A stretch of DNA of 64,000 nucleotides from Citrobacter amalonaticus (GTDB lineage: Bacteria > Pseudomonadota > Gammaproteobacteria > Enterobacterales > Enterobacteriaceae): positions 3,286,001-3,350,000 of the forward strand of contig JARDVN010000001.1 in assembly GCA_028994555.1 (NCBI GenBank), written 5' to 3'. Each line of letters opens with the position of its first letter. Position 1 is the stretch's first letter. A program made the translations under genes and the position numbers. The notes beneath the pieces are model-generated. The model was not told the origin of the DNA and searched no databases. It saw nothing but the letters and a program-made list of their open reading frames with translations. Of this stretch, positions 23,655 to 34,126 are shown piece by piece.

Positions 23655-24423
23655 GCTGGGGACTCCTGAACCGGAACCGGCGGGTTTGCGGTTTTTTCTC
23701 CTGTCGGGGAGCTGGCCCCAGATGGGTCAACAGCAGACCGAGCGCCACGCCGGTAAACAGATAAAGCGCAGTGCCCACGGCAAAAGCCTCCAGCGCATGG
23801 GCGTTATAGCTTTCAATCTGGCGAACCTGGTAGGTCAGTTCCGCAAAGCCAATACCGCTCGCTAATGACGACAGTTTCATCAGATTGAGATATTGTCCCA
23901 CCACCGGTTGCCAGGCGTTGGTTAAACCCTGTGGCAAGAGGATGTGGCGAAAGGTCAACCACGCGGAGAACCCTTGGGAGACGGCGGCTTCGCGCTGTCC
24001 CGCGGAAACCGCGTGTAAACCGGCGGCGATCTCCTCAACCAGAAACGCCGAGGTGAACACCCCGAGTCCCCACGCTGAGCAAAGAAACTCAGGCGTCAGC
24101 CACCAGACGTTGCCGGGCAGGATTGACCAGCCATGCTCTGCGTTGACAAAAGCAATAAAACCGCGCGGCAGCAGGTTCCAGCCTGCGAAGTACCAGAACA
24201 GCAACTGAACCAGCAGCGGGGTGTTACGAAACAGCGATACCCAACCTGCCACCAGGCGACGGCCCGTACGATGGCCGGAAAGACGAAGGGCTAACAAAAA
24301 AATGGCCAACAGCGTGGCGAGGAAAATGCCTGCGGCGCTGACCCACAGCGTGGTGAGAAATCCGGAGAGGATCCATTGCAGGGGCAGGCCGGTAAGCACT
24401 CCCTGCCAGTCCATTGATAGCAT
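23644..24423 (-). CDS. Amino acid ABC importer permease 1
   Basis: 259-residue GltJ/HisQ-type permease starting MLSMDWQGVLTGL, with the EAA-type loop REAAVSQGFSAWLTFRHILLP and a basic end RRFRFRSPQHDR. As read, it appears joined in frame to the upstream ATPase; that join results from an extra base in the ATPase end. The ATG at 24423 overlaps the restored ATPase stop (TAATG) and has CAGGAG upstream, so it is a separate gene. Confidence 0.85.
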   Translation of the reverse strand: MLSMDWQGVLTGLPLQWILSGFLTTLWVSAAGIFLATLLAIFLLALRLSGHRTGRRLVAGWVSLFRNTPLLVQLLFWYFAGWNLLPRGFIAFVNAEHGWSILPGNVWWLTPEFLCSAWGLGVFTSAFLVEEIAAGLHAVSAGQREAAVSQGFSAWLTFRHILLPQGLTNAWQPVVGQYLNLMKLSSLASGIGFAELTYQVRQIESYNAHALEAFAVGTALYLFTGVALGLLLTHLGPAPRQEKKPQTRRFRFRSPQHDR

Positions 24424-25242
24424 TATCGTGATAACTCCTGATGCAACGGATCTAACACTTTTTTGCAGAAAACGCTGGGTGCGCGGATGCTGTGGTCGGG
24501 TAAAAAAGTCACCCGGAGGCGCGACCTCGAGAATATCGCCGCCGTCAATAAACACCACCCGGTCAGCAATTTCGCGGGCAAAATGCATCTCGTGGGTCAC
24601 CACTATCATCGTAATACCGCTGTGAGCCAGACGTTTCATGACCTGTAACACCTCACCGATCATTTCCGGATCGAGTGCAGAGGTCGGCTCATCAAACAGG
24701 AGAATTTGCGGCGAAGAGGCCAGCGCGCGGGCAATCGCCACCCGCTGCTGTTGGCCGCCGGAAAGTTGCGCCGGATAAGCGCCAGCTTTCTCTCTCAGCC
24801 CGACTTGCTCCAGCAGGGCATACGCGCGCTGGGTCGCGTCGGTTCTATTCCAGCCGTGGACGTACTCCAGCGCGAGGGTGATATTCTGCTGCGCCGTCAG
24901 GTGCGCATACAGATTAAACTGCTGGAAAACAAAACCGATTCGGCTGCGTAGTTGTCGCAACGCACGGCCCCTAAGTTGACCGACGGGTTTATCATCAATA
25001 AAAATATCGCCGCCACTCAATGACTCCAGTTGGTTAATCAGGCGAATCAGGGTTGACTTGCCCGATCCCGAGGGGCCAAGAATAGTCACAACTTCACCGG
25101 GGTCGACGGTAAGGCTGACGCCGTTGAGCACCCGGTGATCGCCGTACGTTTTCACCACCTCGCGTAACTCAACCCGCGCCTGGCGTAACTGGCTGAAATC
25201 CGCAGCGCCGGCTGCACAAGGGGTGAATAAACCAGCCAACAT
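24423..25242 (-). CDS. Amino acid ABC importer ATPase (one +1 frameshift hides its stop)
   Basis: 272 aa after correction. GlnQ/HisP-type ATPase: Walker A GPSGSGKST, Q-loop FVFQQFNLY, signature LSGGQQQR, Walker B LLFDEPTSALD, H-loop VTHEMHF. The plus-strand T run 24459-24464 has one base too many; with five the protein ends RFLQKVLDPLHQELSR and stops, overlapping the permease start. As given, the stop is skipped and a 532-residue false fusion results. About 30 residues before the ABC core are unusual and the start could be later, but no better codon is evident. Starts one base after the binding-protein stop. Confidence 0.85.
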
Positions 25243-25243
25243 C

Positions 25244-26077
25244 TTATCTGGCCTCTATTTTAAAGGTGCGCGGCTGCGGATTTTTCGTTTCCGGGCCAAA
25301 CCAGACGTCATAAATTTTGCCTGCCTGCCCGCTGGATTCGAGTCGCAATAATTCATCGTTAACCGCTTTCAACAACGCCGGTTCGCCTTTCTTCACCCCC
25401 ACGCCAATCTCCTCTTTGCTGAGTAAATCCGGCAGGATTTTGAACTGGGCTTTGTCCGGTGCTCCGCCGAGTAAACCCGCCAGAATGGTGGAGTCCTGCG
25501 TAATAGCCTGTACGTTGCCGTTGCGCAGGGCGGTCAGCGCCAGCGGAATATCGTCATAGGCCAGCACGCGGGATTGAGGGAAGCGCTGATGTAACGTCTG
25601 TTCACCGGTGGTTCCCTTCACTGCGCCAATGCGGGCACGGCTGTATTCCTCCAGTTTATCGGGAGACGAAACCGGCACCAGGAACTGTTGCCCGGTAACA
25701 AAGTAGGGCACGGAGAAGTCGATAACCTGAGCACGCTCAGGGGTTATCGTAATATCAGCGACGATCAGATCGGCTTTTCCCGATTGCAGCAGCGGAATAC
25801 GGTTAGCGGGATTGGTGGCGACCAGTTCCAGCTTCACGCCCAGTGACTTCGCCAGCGCCTGGGCAAAATCAACATCGTAACCAACGATCTGATGGGTTTT
25901 CGCATCGACGGAGCCAAACGGCGGGTTAGCGTCAAACGTCGCAACCTTGACCACGCCTGCGGCCTTGATATCAGCGAGCTGATCGGCCTGCGCCTGAACG
26001 CTCATAAAACTCGTGGCGAGCATGACGCCGAGGGCGAGAATCGTTTTTTTCGTACTTTGTGTTTTCGTTGCCATCAT
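25244..26077 (-). CDS. Polar amino acid ABC importer binding protein
   Basis: 277-residue periplasmic binding protein of SBP family 3 (bac_luciferase-unrelated, GltI/GlnH type). Signal peptide about residues 1-31 ending VQAQA, then VKVATFDANPPFG, VGYDVDFAQALAKSLG, LLQSGKADLIVADITITPERA (family signature) and IGVGVKKGEPALLKAVN. First gene of the operon binding protein - ATPase - permease 1 - permease 2. Start at 26077 or the adjacent ATG at 26074. The ligand (acidic or other polar amino acid) cannot be fixed from sequence. Confidence 0.9.
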   Translation of the reverse strand: MMATKTQSTKKTILALGVMLATSFMSVQAQADQLADIKAAGVVKVATFDANPPFGSVDAKTHQIVGYDVDFAQALAKSLGVKLELVATNPANRIPLLQSGKADLIVADITITPERAQVIDFSVPYFVTGQQFLVPVSSPDKLEEYSRARIGAVKGTTGEQTLHQRFPQSRVLAYDDIPLALTALRNGNVQAITQDSTILAGLLGGAPDKAQFKILPDLLSKEEIGVGVKKGEPALLKAVNDELLRLESSGQAGKIYDVWFGPETKNPQPRTFKIEAR

Positions 26078-26309
26078 TTTCTTTGATATCCCTGGAATTA
26101 TTGGTTTGTCCTTTTACGCTCCCACAACCCGAACCCGCTGCAAAAGAAGAAAAAAGTCTTATTTATATGCAAAAAGTTATTAGTGAACAGTGTGTTAACG
26201 AAGGGTTGCTAATGAACAAAAACAGATAACGGCGCGCAGAATTCGCATTTCATTTTTTGTTCGGTTTGCGCTGCAATGATAGGCACCTGACAAAACAGAG
26301 GAGCGGGAG

Positions 26310-26501
26310 ATGGAGAAGATAAAAATGCGGATGGCGCGTCTTTGGGCGCGTGTAGTCATCACGCCTGACCCGACCCGACAGCCCGGTGCAGAGGTCAATC
26401 TGCAGCGCGTTGTGGAGTCTGTTCTTCCTGTCGCCAGCCTGTACGGCGTGGACATTGCCAACATTGACCCGGAGTGGTTTCGTGATCAAACAACACGCTG
26501 A
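26310..26501 (+). CDS. Unrecognised small ORF
   Basis: 63-residue ORF (starts MEKIKMRMARLWARVV, ends DIANIDPEWFRDQTTR) with a GGAG-type site six bases before the ATG, in the gap between the divergent importer and the peptide gene. I do not recognise it. The end could be frame-shifted, given how common such errors are here: the next frame stays open for about 100 more bases. Low certainty that it is a gene. Confidence 0.3.
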   Translation: MEKIKMRMARLWARVVITPDPTRQPGAEVNLQRVVESVLPVASLYGVDIANIDPEWFRDQTTR

Positions 26502-26586
26502 ACATCGTCGGACGCGGGAGGTGTACTGGAATGAAATCTGCACTCACCGGCCAAATAGTGAGGCATTAAAAAAGATGTTGACAGAA

Positions 26587-26610
26587 CTGCCGCGCAAAAT
26601 TGCGCGGCAG
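26587..26610 (-). terminator. Hairpin after the small peptide gene
   Basis: Perfect inverted repeat CTGCCGCGCAA / TTGCGCGGCAG with a two-base loop, 12 bases after the restored stop of the minus-strand peptide gene. A T tract on the minus strand comes about 13 bases later, so intrinsic termination is plausible but not ideal. Confidence 0.5.
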
Positions 26611-26621
26611 GTTGAATCCAG

Positions 26622-26763
26622 TCAGATTTTGCAGGCGTCGCCGCAGTCATCATCGGCGATCACCGATTCTGCTTTTTTTATCCGCATCTTCCAGACGTTC
26701 TGCATTACGTTCCTGGGCTTCTTCCAGTCCGTTAAAGACCAGATTGTCGAGATCAATTTCCAT
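26622..26763 (-). CDS. Small acidic peptide with C-terminal Cys pair (one +1 frameshift)
   Basis: Short gene 83 bases downstream of ydhS on the same strand. ATG at 26763 with AAGGTG five bases upstream. As read it gives 37 residues; with one base removed from the plus-strand T run 26673-26679 it gives 46: MEIDLDNLVFNGLEEAQERN, then AERLEDADKKAESVIADD and the end DCGDACKI. The body is acidic and helical; two cysteines stand four apart at the very C-terminus. No signal peptide. I cannot name a family. The restored end is followed by a hairpin, which supports a real transcription unit. Correction is inferred from the pattern elsewhere in the window. Confidence 0.6.
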
Positions 26764-26846
26764 TGTTCACCTTACTGTATGCATTTTTGACATCCGATAA
26801 GTATAGGGCAAGAGAGGGGCCTGATGCATCCACAATGCGTGCGGCG

Positions 26847-28458
26847 TTACCGATCATAAAGGGATAAACGTCTGCGCAGTCGGGAAGCGGGTTTTGATAC
26901 TGCCCTGGCCATCGCCATGCCAATTTCCTGGCAAGCGACTAACCCCTGGATAAAGGGCCGGTCATGCATTAAATAGGGCAAGGCGCCGAAGGCAATTCGC
27001 CCGCGAACGTTCTCTGGCGCCTGAAGCGTGTAATCATCGCCAACGTCCGGAATCGCATCCCCACACGACAGTAACTGTCTGCGCAATCGTGGGAAGGGTA
27101 AGTCTGTTGTCTTCAGCGGCTTTTGCCCTCGCGCGTCAATGAAAACGTCAAACGTCAGGCGATCGTTGTGCGTTGTAATCTCGGTTCGATCCGCTTTTAT
27201 CTCTTTCTCGTAATCCTGTCCCAGTGCAAGAACGCGCAGAATACCGGCTTTGTGCAGCGCCAGCATGCGGCGAATTGACTCTGACGGGATTGCCGCATAA
27301 TTATCAATAAACACCCGGGCAAGTCCCGAACTGAATCGCTGACTATCCTTTTCATCCAGATGGGCAACAATATCCTGAACAACTTCATGTAAACGCAGCA
27401 GGGTATAGCGCCAGGCAACGGTGCGTTTGTCACGCTTATTTGCCTCGACCTCTTTCAGATTTGCGGCCGCCCATTCGAAAGGATCGCTGTGCGCTCTGTC
27501 GGCAAACAATGCCACCGGAAAGCTATCCGCATCCAGTGAGGAGAGCGAGATTTGTTCTGCCCATTTGGGGTCGGCTAAGGCGAGTTCTTTCTGCATCAAT
27601 CTAAAAACGCGATCGAGAAGTTCTGTTGAACCCGCATCGATCTCGCGCTTAATGGCCTCATCGGTAACGTACTCTAGTGGTTCATAGGGGATGGGGCAGT
27701 AAAAGTCGGCTTCCGGCAAAATGCCGGAACGGGACATCAGCGTAATCTCCAGCGCCTCACTGTCTTTATTCAGTGAGAAATGAACCTGACTTTCCTGCGT
27801 TTCGTGAAACATCCCGTGTTGTACCGCAACCGCCATTGCCGCATCCAGGCCGCTTAGTGAAGTCCCAAGAATACCTACTCTGACGGCTGGTACCTTAGCT
27901 TCCATCAAGCCGGACCAGGGGCTGGGATAAAATGCGCGTGTTGATTCGTCTTCGTCCGGCCAGACGTGCCCCGTGGCGATGACCGCGAAGTCGACATGCA
28001 GCGGCACCGTGTGTTGATCGGTCCAGAGTTGTACGCCAGCGGGCGTCGCTTCAACATCTGTGACTTCACAAGATTCATACAGCGTGACCATAAAACCACG
28101 ATCCTGGGCGTGGCGAACGGCTTGTAAAAACTGCGCGCGGAAATAGTCGCCCAGTAAAATGCGCGGCAGAAACTGACGCTGGTGTAGCGTTTCCTTGTTT
28201 ACGCCATACTGCGCCAGGTAATGGTCGTCCTGGGCCTGCAACCACGCAAGCCAGGTGTCAAAAAAGCGGTGGAACCTCGATACTGGCAATATTCGCCAAC
28301 ATCATTGGGTTATTTTCAGAAAGACTATAAGGCATGCCAATTCCCGCTTTATTCCCGCGTTCAAAAACGGCGATCTCCAGTGTCTGCGCCTCTTTGAGCA
28401 ATGAATAAAAGGTATAGACCCCCGTTGGGCCAGCCCCGATAATCGCGATTTTTTTCAT
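26847..28458 (-). CDS. ydhS: YdhS FAD/NAD(P)-binding protein (one +1 frameshift)
   Basis: 536 aa after correction (E. coli YdhS 534). N-terminal Rossmann motif IAIIGAGPTGVYTF, then FAD-NAD(P)-binding-9 family blocks including VIATGHVWPDEDE, GILGTSLSGLDAAMAVAV and DVFIDARGQKPL. Frame break at the plus-strand A run 28260-28265 (IEVPPLF/DTWLAWLQ). The start at 28458 (MKKIAIIG) has AAGGA before it and is preferred to the codon at 28470. Cytoplasmic flavoprotein of unknown reaction. Divergent from the MBL-fold gene. Confidence 0.9.
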
Positions 28459-28602
28459 GTCCTTATCCATCCTGTTATTTTTATTGCCATCGATACTTCA
28501 GTTACATCCTGTAAGTGTAGATGAGGAAGGTAAGGATGCTTCGGTCTGGCAAAGCCGCGTTCTGCCATACTTAACGCATTTCTTATCAGATCAGGAGAGA
28601 CG

Positions 28603-29401
28603 ATGATAACGCTGTGTAAAACCTGTGGACCTCGTATGACGACAGTCAGAGCCCCGTCGAAGGCTGCAAAATTTGTCAGGATGAGCGCCAGTATGTACCC
28701 GTTTCCGGGCAGGCGTGGATAGACTTTGACGAGCTTATCGCCAGCCATACCAATAAGTGGCAGCAGCACACGCCGCAACTTTTCAGCCTGAAAACGGTTC
28801 CTTCCTTTGCCATAAACCAACGGGCGTTTCTGCTCAGAACGCCGGTGGGAAATATTCTTTGGGATTGCATTGCGAATCTGGACCCGGCAACGCATACGCT
28901 CATCCGCGCATTGGGCGGATTGAGCGCCATTGCGATTTCGCATCCTCATTACTACACCACAATGCAGGACTGGGCGAATGCGTTTGACGCTCCCGTCTGG
29001 CTCCATGCGGCTGACCGTGCCTGGGTAATGCGCGACAGTCCCTGGATTCGGCTATGGGAAGGCGAAGAACACAACGTCCTTCCAGGCGTCACCTTAATGC
29101 GTCTGGGCGGTCATTTTGCGGGGGGGAACGGTTTTGTATCTGGAGGAGGGGGGAAGGGACGATCCTCGCCGGAGATATCTTGCAGGTCACTCCTGGAGCT
29201 GACGCGATTTCGTTTATGTGGAGCTATCCGAACATGCTGCCGCTGTCATCGAAAACCGTCGCCGGGATCATACAGCGGTTAAACACGGTGACGTTTTCCA
29301 GTCTGTACGGGGCATTTGAAGGGCAGAATATTACCCGCAATGCCAGTCAAATCGTGCAACGTTCGGGAGAAAAATATCTCTCCAGCCTGGCGTCACGTTA
29401 A
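28603..29401 (+). CDS. MBL-fold hydrolase-like protein with N-terminal Cys motif (three indels)
   Basis: About 265 aa after three corrections: one base missing near 28628, one extra G in 29120-29126 and one extra G in 29148-29153. ATG 28603 has AGGAGAG upstream. N-terminus CKTCG ... GCKICQDERQ gives two CxxC pairs, zinc-ribbon like. The metallo-beta-lactamase-like part has SHPHYYTTMQDW in place of HxHxDH, a third His in LGGHFAGG, and GDILQVTP for the bridging Asp; the final His seems absent. So a metal-binding fold with altered ligands. No known gene name; not next to ydhS in E. coli K-12. Confidence 0.75.
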
Positions 29402-29437
29402 ATGCGCAGAGGGGAAAATCCCCCCTCTGCGGCATTG

Positions 29438-29744
29438 CTAACCCACTCTGGCGTTGTTGATTTCGCTCAACGGAATATTCACGTCAAACACTTTCGCGAT
29501 GACTTCGTCAACGCCAAGATTTTTTAAACGTGCGGTATGTTTATCCAGATAAGCCCGCGCAGTCTCCTCGCTTTCGAAAAGATAGATCCCGCCTGCCTCC
29601 TGATTTTGCTCGCTTTCCGTCCACACCTTCCAGATAAATCCCGGCTCCTGGTTAATCGACTCCGCCAGCCCCCCGCAGTTGCTCAGCCATTTCAGCGCCA
29701 AACGGGCCAGTAAAAGCAAAGTGAAGTTGTAATAATTTCGGCAT
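29438..29744 (-). CDS. ydhR: YdhR, putative monooxygenase of the ABM-like fold (one +1 frameshift)
   Basis: 101 aa after correction, identical in length to E. coli YdhR, a small dimeric alpha/beta-barrel protein related to antibiotic-biosynthesis monooxygenases. Reads [16 protein letters not shown], then [40 protein letters not shown]. The break is at the plus-strand C run 29669-29674; one fewer gives EQLRGLAESIN. Start ATG 29744 with GGAGA eight bases upstream. Substrate unknown. Confidence 0.9.
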
Positions 29745-30097
29745 ATCCATTCTCCATTCAACAACGTAATGATCATTCACAGTGACAATGAACTGGACTC
29801 TTCTCCCTGACACTATTTATGGGATTGTACCAGAATCAGGACGCTCGAAACCCATTCATGCTGCGGTGGAGGGAATGGCAAGCGATGAGTGAAAGTCGTT
29901 AACAGGTTGAATCAGTATATGGCGGTTAATGGGAAGATAAGCGAAGACTTTCCCCACATCAGCAAGTCAGGAATAAAAATCAATGAACGGGTAATTTACT
30001 GATTTGCATAACGCGAAGCTGAATGACGAGAAATAATTGCAGAGAAAATAAGAAAATAGCGAAAGGAAAACAGGCACCGTATCACCAGACGGTGAAA
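29745..30097. other. Gap between ydhR and the tRNA-Val pair
   Basis: No gene found. The tRNA end carries CACCGT...ACGGTG (about 30076-30094), a hairpin on the minus strand after the tRNAs followed by TGTTTTCCTTT, a likely terminator. E. coli has ydhQ on the other side of the tRNAs; no ydhQ is seen here. Confidence 0.5.
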
Positions 30098-30175
30098 TGG
30101 TGCGTCCGAGTGGACTCGAACCACCGACCCCCCACCATGTCAAGGTGGTGCTCTAACCAACTGAGCTACGGACGC
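30098..30175 (-). tRNA. valV: tRNA-Val (GAC), extra base in variable region
   Basis: Cloverleaf with GCGTCCG / CGGACGC acceptor stem, anticodon GAC in TTGACAT, TTCGAGTC T-arm and encoded CCA. Same as E. coli valV except for one additional base: the plus-strand run 30128-30133 has six Cs, whereas the neighbouring copy has five. Length 78 instead of 77. Very likely a sequence error. Confidence 0.93.
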
Positions 30176-30179
30176 AGAA

Positions 30180-30256
30180 TGGTGCGTTCAATTGGACTCG
30201 AACCAACGACCCCCACCATGTCAAGGTGGTGCTCTAACCAACTGAGCTATGAACGC
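30180..30256 (-). tRNA. valW: tRNA-Val (GAC)
   Basis: 77-nt tRNA with GCGTTCA / TGAACGC acceptor stem, GAC anticodon, encoded CCA. Upstream member of the tandem pair with the copy four bases downstream. The pair lies between ydhR and mdtK as in E. coli; in Salmonella valV is the integration point of SPI-2. Confidence 0.97.
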
Positions 30257-30407
30257 AATGTTGTGTGTGACAACGGGGACGAATATTAGCGGCAGAGCCG
30301 GGAGGTGGCAAGAGGGAAATGGTAATTTTCTTCCGGATTTCACTCGATTGCAGAGGAAGTGCGCAAAATGTCGAGAGAATAGCCGCCAACAGGCGGCTAT
30401 TGCCGTT

Positions 30408-31871
<1,464 letters not shown>

Positions 31872-32000
31872 CTATTGTAGCGATGAATGCTAATTTCACC
31901 AGTGAAAAAACAGGTCAAGGGGCACTTCACTGGCAACCTGATTTTCCAACTGCTATTGTGGCAGGCAGAAATGGCTTAACTGAATTCAGGAGTTGCAGGT

Positions 32001-32642
32001 ATGTTTACAGGTATTGTGCAGGGCACCGCAAAACTGGTGTCGATCGATGAAAAACCCAATTTTCGCACCCATGTAGTGGAATTACCTGAATACATGCTGG
32101 ACGCGCTGGAAACGGGCGCATCGGTGGCCCACAACGGTTGTTGTCTGACCGTGACCGAAATTAACGGTAATCACATTAGTTTTGATCTGATGAAAGAGAC
32201 GCTGCGTATTACCAATCTGGGCGATCTGCAAGTGGGCGATTTGGTGAACGTCGAACGCGCGGCAAAATTCAGCGATGAGATCGGCGGGCATCTGATGTCC
32301 GGTCACATCATGACCACCGCGGAAGTGTCAAAGATTTTAACCTCCGAGAACAACCGTCAGATCTGGTTCAAAGTTCAGGATCCGGCGTTAATGAAATATA
32401 TCCTGTATAAAGGGTTTATTGGCATTGATGGCATTAGCCTGACCGTCGGAGAAGTCACCGCGACGCGCTTCTGTGTGCATCTCATTCCGGAAACACTGGA
32501 ACGCACGACGCTGGGTAAGAAAAAACTGGGCGCGCGCGTTAACATTGAAATCGATCCGCAAACACAGGCGGTGGTAGATACGGTAGAACGCGTGCTGGCT
32601 GCACGTGACGCGGCGGTAACGAAAACCGCCAGCGAAGCGTAA
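32001..32642 (+). CDS. ribE: Riboflavin synthase alpha chain
   Basis: 213-residue lumazine-binding enzyme that dismutates two 6,7-dimethyl-8-ribityllumazines to riboflavin. Two tandem barrels: MFTGIVQG and its repeat [16 protein letters not shown]; substrate-site signature GCCLTVTEI and MSGHIMTT. Intact frame. Also known as ribC in E. coli. No FMN riboswitch seen in the 200 bases upstream. AGGAG precedes the ATG. Confidence 0.97.
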   Translation: MFTGIVQGTAKLVSIDEKPNFRTHVVELPEYMLDALETGASVAHNGCCLTVTEINGNHISFDLMKETLRITNLGDLQVGDLVNVERAAKFSDEIGGHLMSGHIMTTAEVSKILTSENNRQIWFKVQDPALMKYILYKGFIGIDGISLTVGEVTATRFCVHLIPETLERTTLGKKKLGARVNIEIDPQTQAVVDTVERVLAARDAAVTKTASEA

Positions 32643-32652
32643 GACAATCCAG

Positions 32653-32674
32653 CCCCCCGCGAGACGGCGGGGGG
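32653..32674. terminator. Bidirectional terminator between ribE and cfa
   Basis: CCCCCCGC / GCGGGGGG hairpin in the 43-base gap between the convergent ends of ribE and cfa. Very GC-rich; short T tracts only. Confidence 0.6.
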
Positions 32675-32685
32675 CATGAGAAGGT

Positions 32686-33834
32686 TTAGCGGGCTACGCG
32701 CAGGCCGTCTTCAACACCGCGCGAGAACACCACCTGCCAGAGCTGAATATCGCGAGCGCGAAACGCCCCGGCGCAGGCATTCAGGTAATAGCTGAACATC
32801 CGTTTAAAGCGCTCGGAATAATTATCGGCAATTTCAGGCCAGGCGGCGAGAAAACGCTCGTACCAGGCCATCAGCGTCGTGTCGTAATCCGCGCCGAAGT
32901 TATGCCAGTCTTCCATCACAAAGTGCGCTTCGCTGGCGTTGGCTATCTGGCGCACTGACGGGAGACAACCGTTCGGAAAGATATACTTATTGATCCACGG
33001 GTCGACATTATTGTCGGTTTTTTTCGAACCGATAGTATGCAGTAAGAACAGACCATCCGGTTTCAGATTGCGATCAACCACTTCAAAATAGGTCGGGTAA
33101 TTTTTAGGGCCGACGTGCTCAAACATGCCCACGGAAACAATGCGGTCGAACTGATCGTGCAAATCACGATAATCTTCCAGCAGAATCGACACATCCAGCC
33201 CGGCGCAACGTTCCTGCGCCATTTTTTGCTGCTCGGCGGAAATCGTCACACCCACCACGCTGACGTCATAATTCGTCGCCATGTAATGCGACAACCCACC
33301 CCAGCCGCAGCCAATATCCAGCACCCGCATACCCGGTTGCAGCTGCAATTTTTCGCAGATTAGCTTCAGTTTGGCCTGTTGCGCCGCTTCCAGGGTATCC
33401 GCGTCTTTCCAGTACGCGCAGGAATACTGCATATACGGGTCAAGCATACGACTGAACAGATCGTTACCGAGATCGTAATGCTCTTTACCGACGATCCACG
33501 CGCGTTTCTTACTTTGCAGATTGAACAGGCGGGCGGTCGCGATGCGAAGGGTATCCTTGAAGTGGTGTGGAAGTTGGTTTTCCAGCCCTGCTCGCAGGAC
33601 TTTACTAAAAAACTGGTCCAGCCGATCGCATTCCCACCAGCCATCCATGTAACTCTCACCCAGACCGAGCGACCCCTCTCGTAAAACACGTTTAAAAAAA
33701 TCGGGGTTTTTGACGCGTATATCTGCTGGTGAAGAGCCGTTGATGGCAATGCCCGCGCGGCTTAATAATTCGTTAGTGATACGGTACCAGTCGTCATCCG
33801 GTACGCTGACTTCTTCTATACACGATGAACTCAT
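32686..33834 (-). CDS. cfa: Cyclopropane-fatty-acyl-phospholipid synthase
   Basis: 382-residue SAM-dependent enzyme that methylenates unsaturated acyl chains in membrane phospholipids on entry to stationary phase and under acid stress. SAM-binding motif VLDIGCGWGG near residue 171, SVGMFEHVGPKNY and WHNFGADYDTTLMAW blocks. Intact frame, ends GLRVAR. The 292-base gap upstream has no gene; in E. coli this region carries a long leader and a sigma-S promoter targeted by small RNAs. Confidence 0.98.
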   Translation of the reverse strand: MSSSCIEEVSVPDDDWYRITNELLSRAGIAINGSSPADIRVKNPDFFKRVLREGSLGLGESYMDGWWECDRLDQFFSKVLRAGLENQLPHHFKDTLRIATARLFNLQSKKRAWIVGKEHYDLGNDLFSRMLDPYMQYSCAYWKDADTLEAAQQAKLKLICEKLQLQPGMRVLDIGCGWGGLSHYMATNYDVSVVGVTISAEQQKMAQERCAGLDVSILLEDYRDLHDQFDRIVSVGMFEHVGPKNYPTYFEVVDRNLKPDGLFLLHTIGSKKTDNNVDPWINKYIFPNGCLPSVRQIANASEAHFVMEDWHNFGADYDTTLMAWYERFLAAWPEIADNYSERFKRMFSYYLNACAGAFRARDIQLWQVVFSRGVEDGLRVAR

Positions 33835-34126
33835 AGTTTCTCCATCACTGGTCGGTGATCAGAACCTTAAAACAGCGTAGACGCTTTTTGGGCTTTGTGA
33901 GAAATCTCACGGAAACATTCCGCGAGTCTATTATCCGACGTAGAACAGAGGAAGGGAGAACCCCTTGCCGAAAAGGCCATCCATGGGGAAACGGGAACGC
34001 TCCGGTTCCCGTTAGCACATAATAATTATCGTAATTTTTAACAACCGAAATTTAGTATAGGCCTCAAAAAACGATGATACAACCAAAAATTGTTAGCCGA
34101 CTAATTAACGATGATTATGAGTGATA

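Noticed and set aside
23644-25242. Natural ABC ATPase-permease fusion
   Set aside because: Explained by one extra base that removes the ATPase stop codon.
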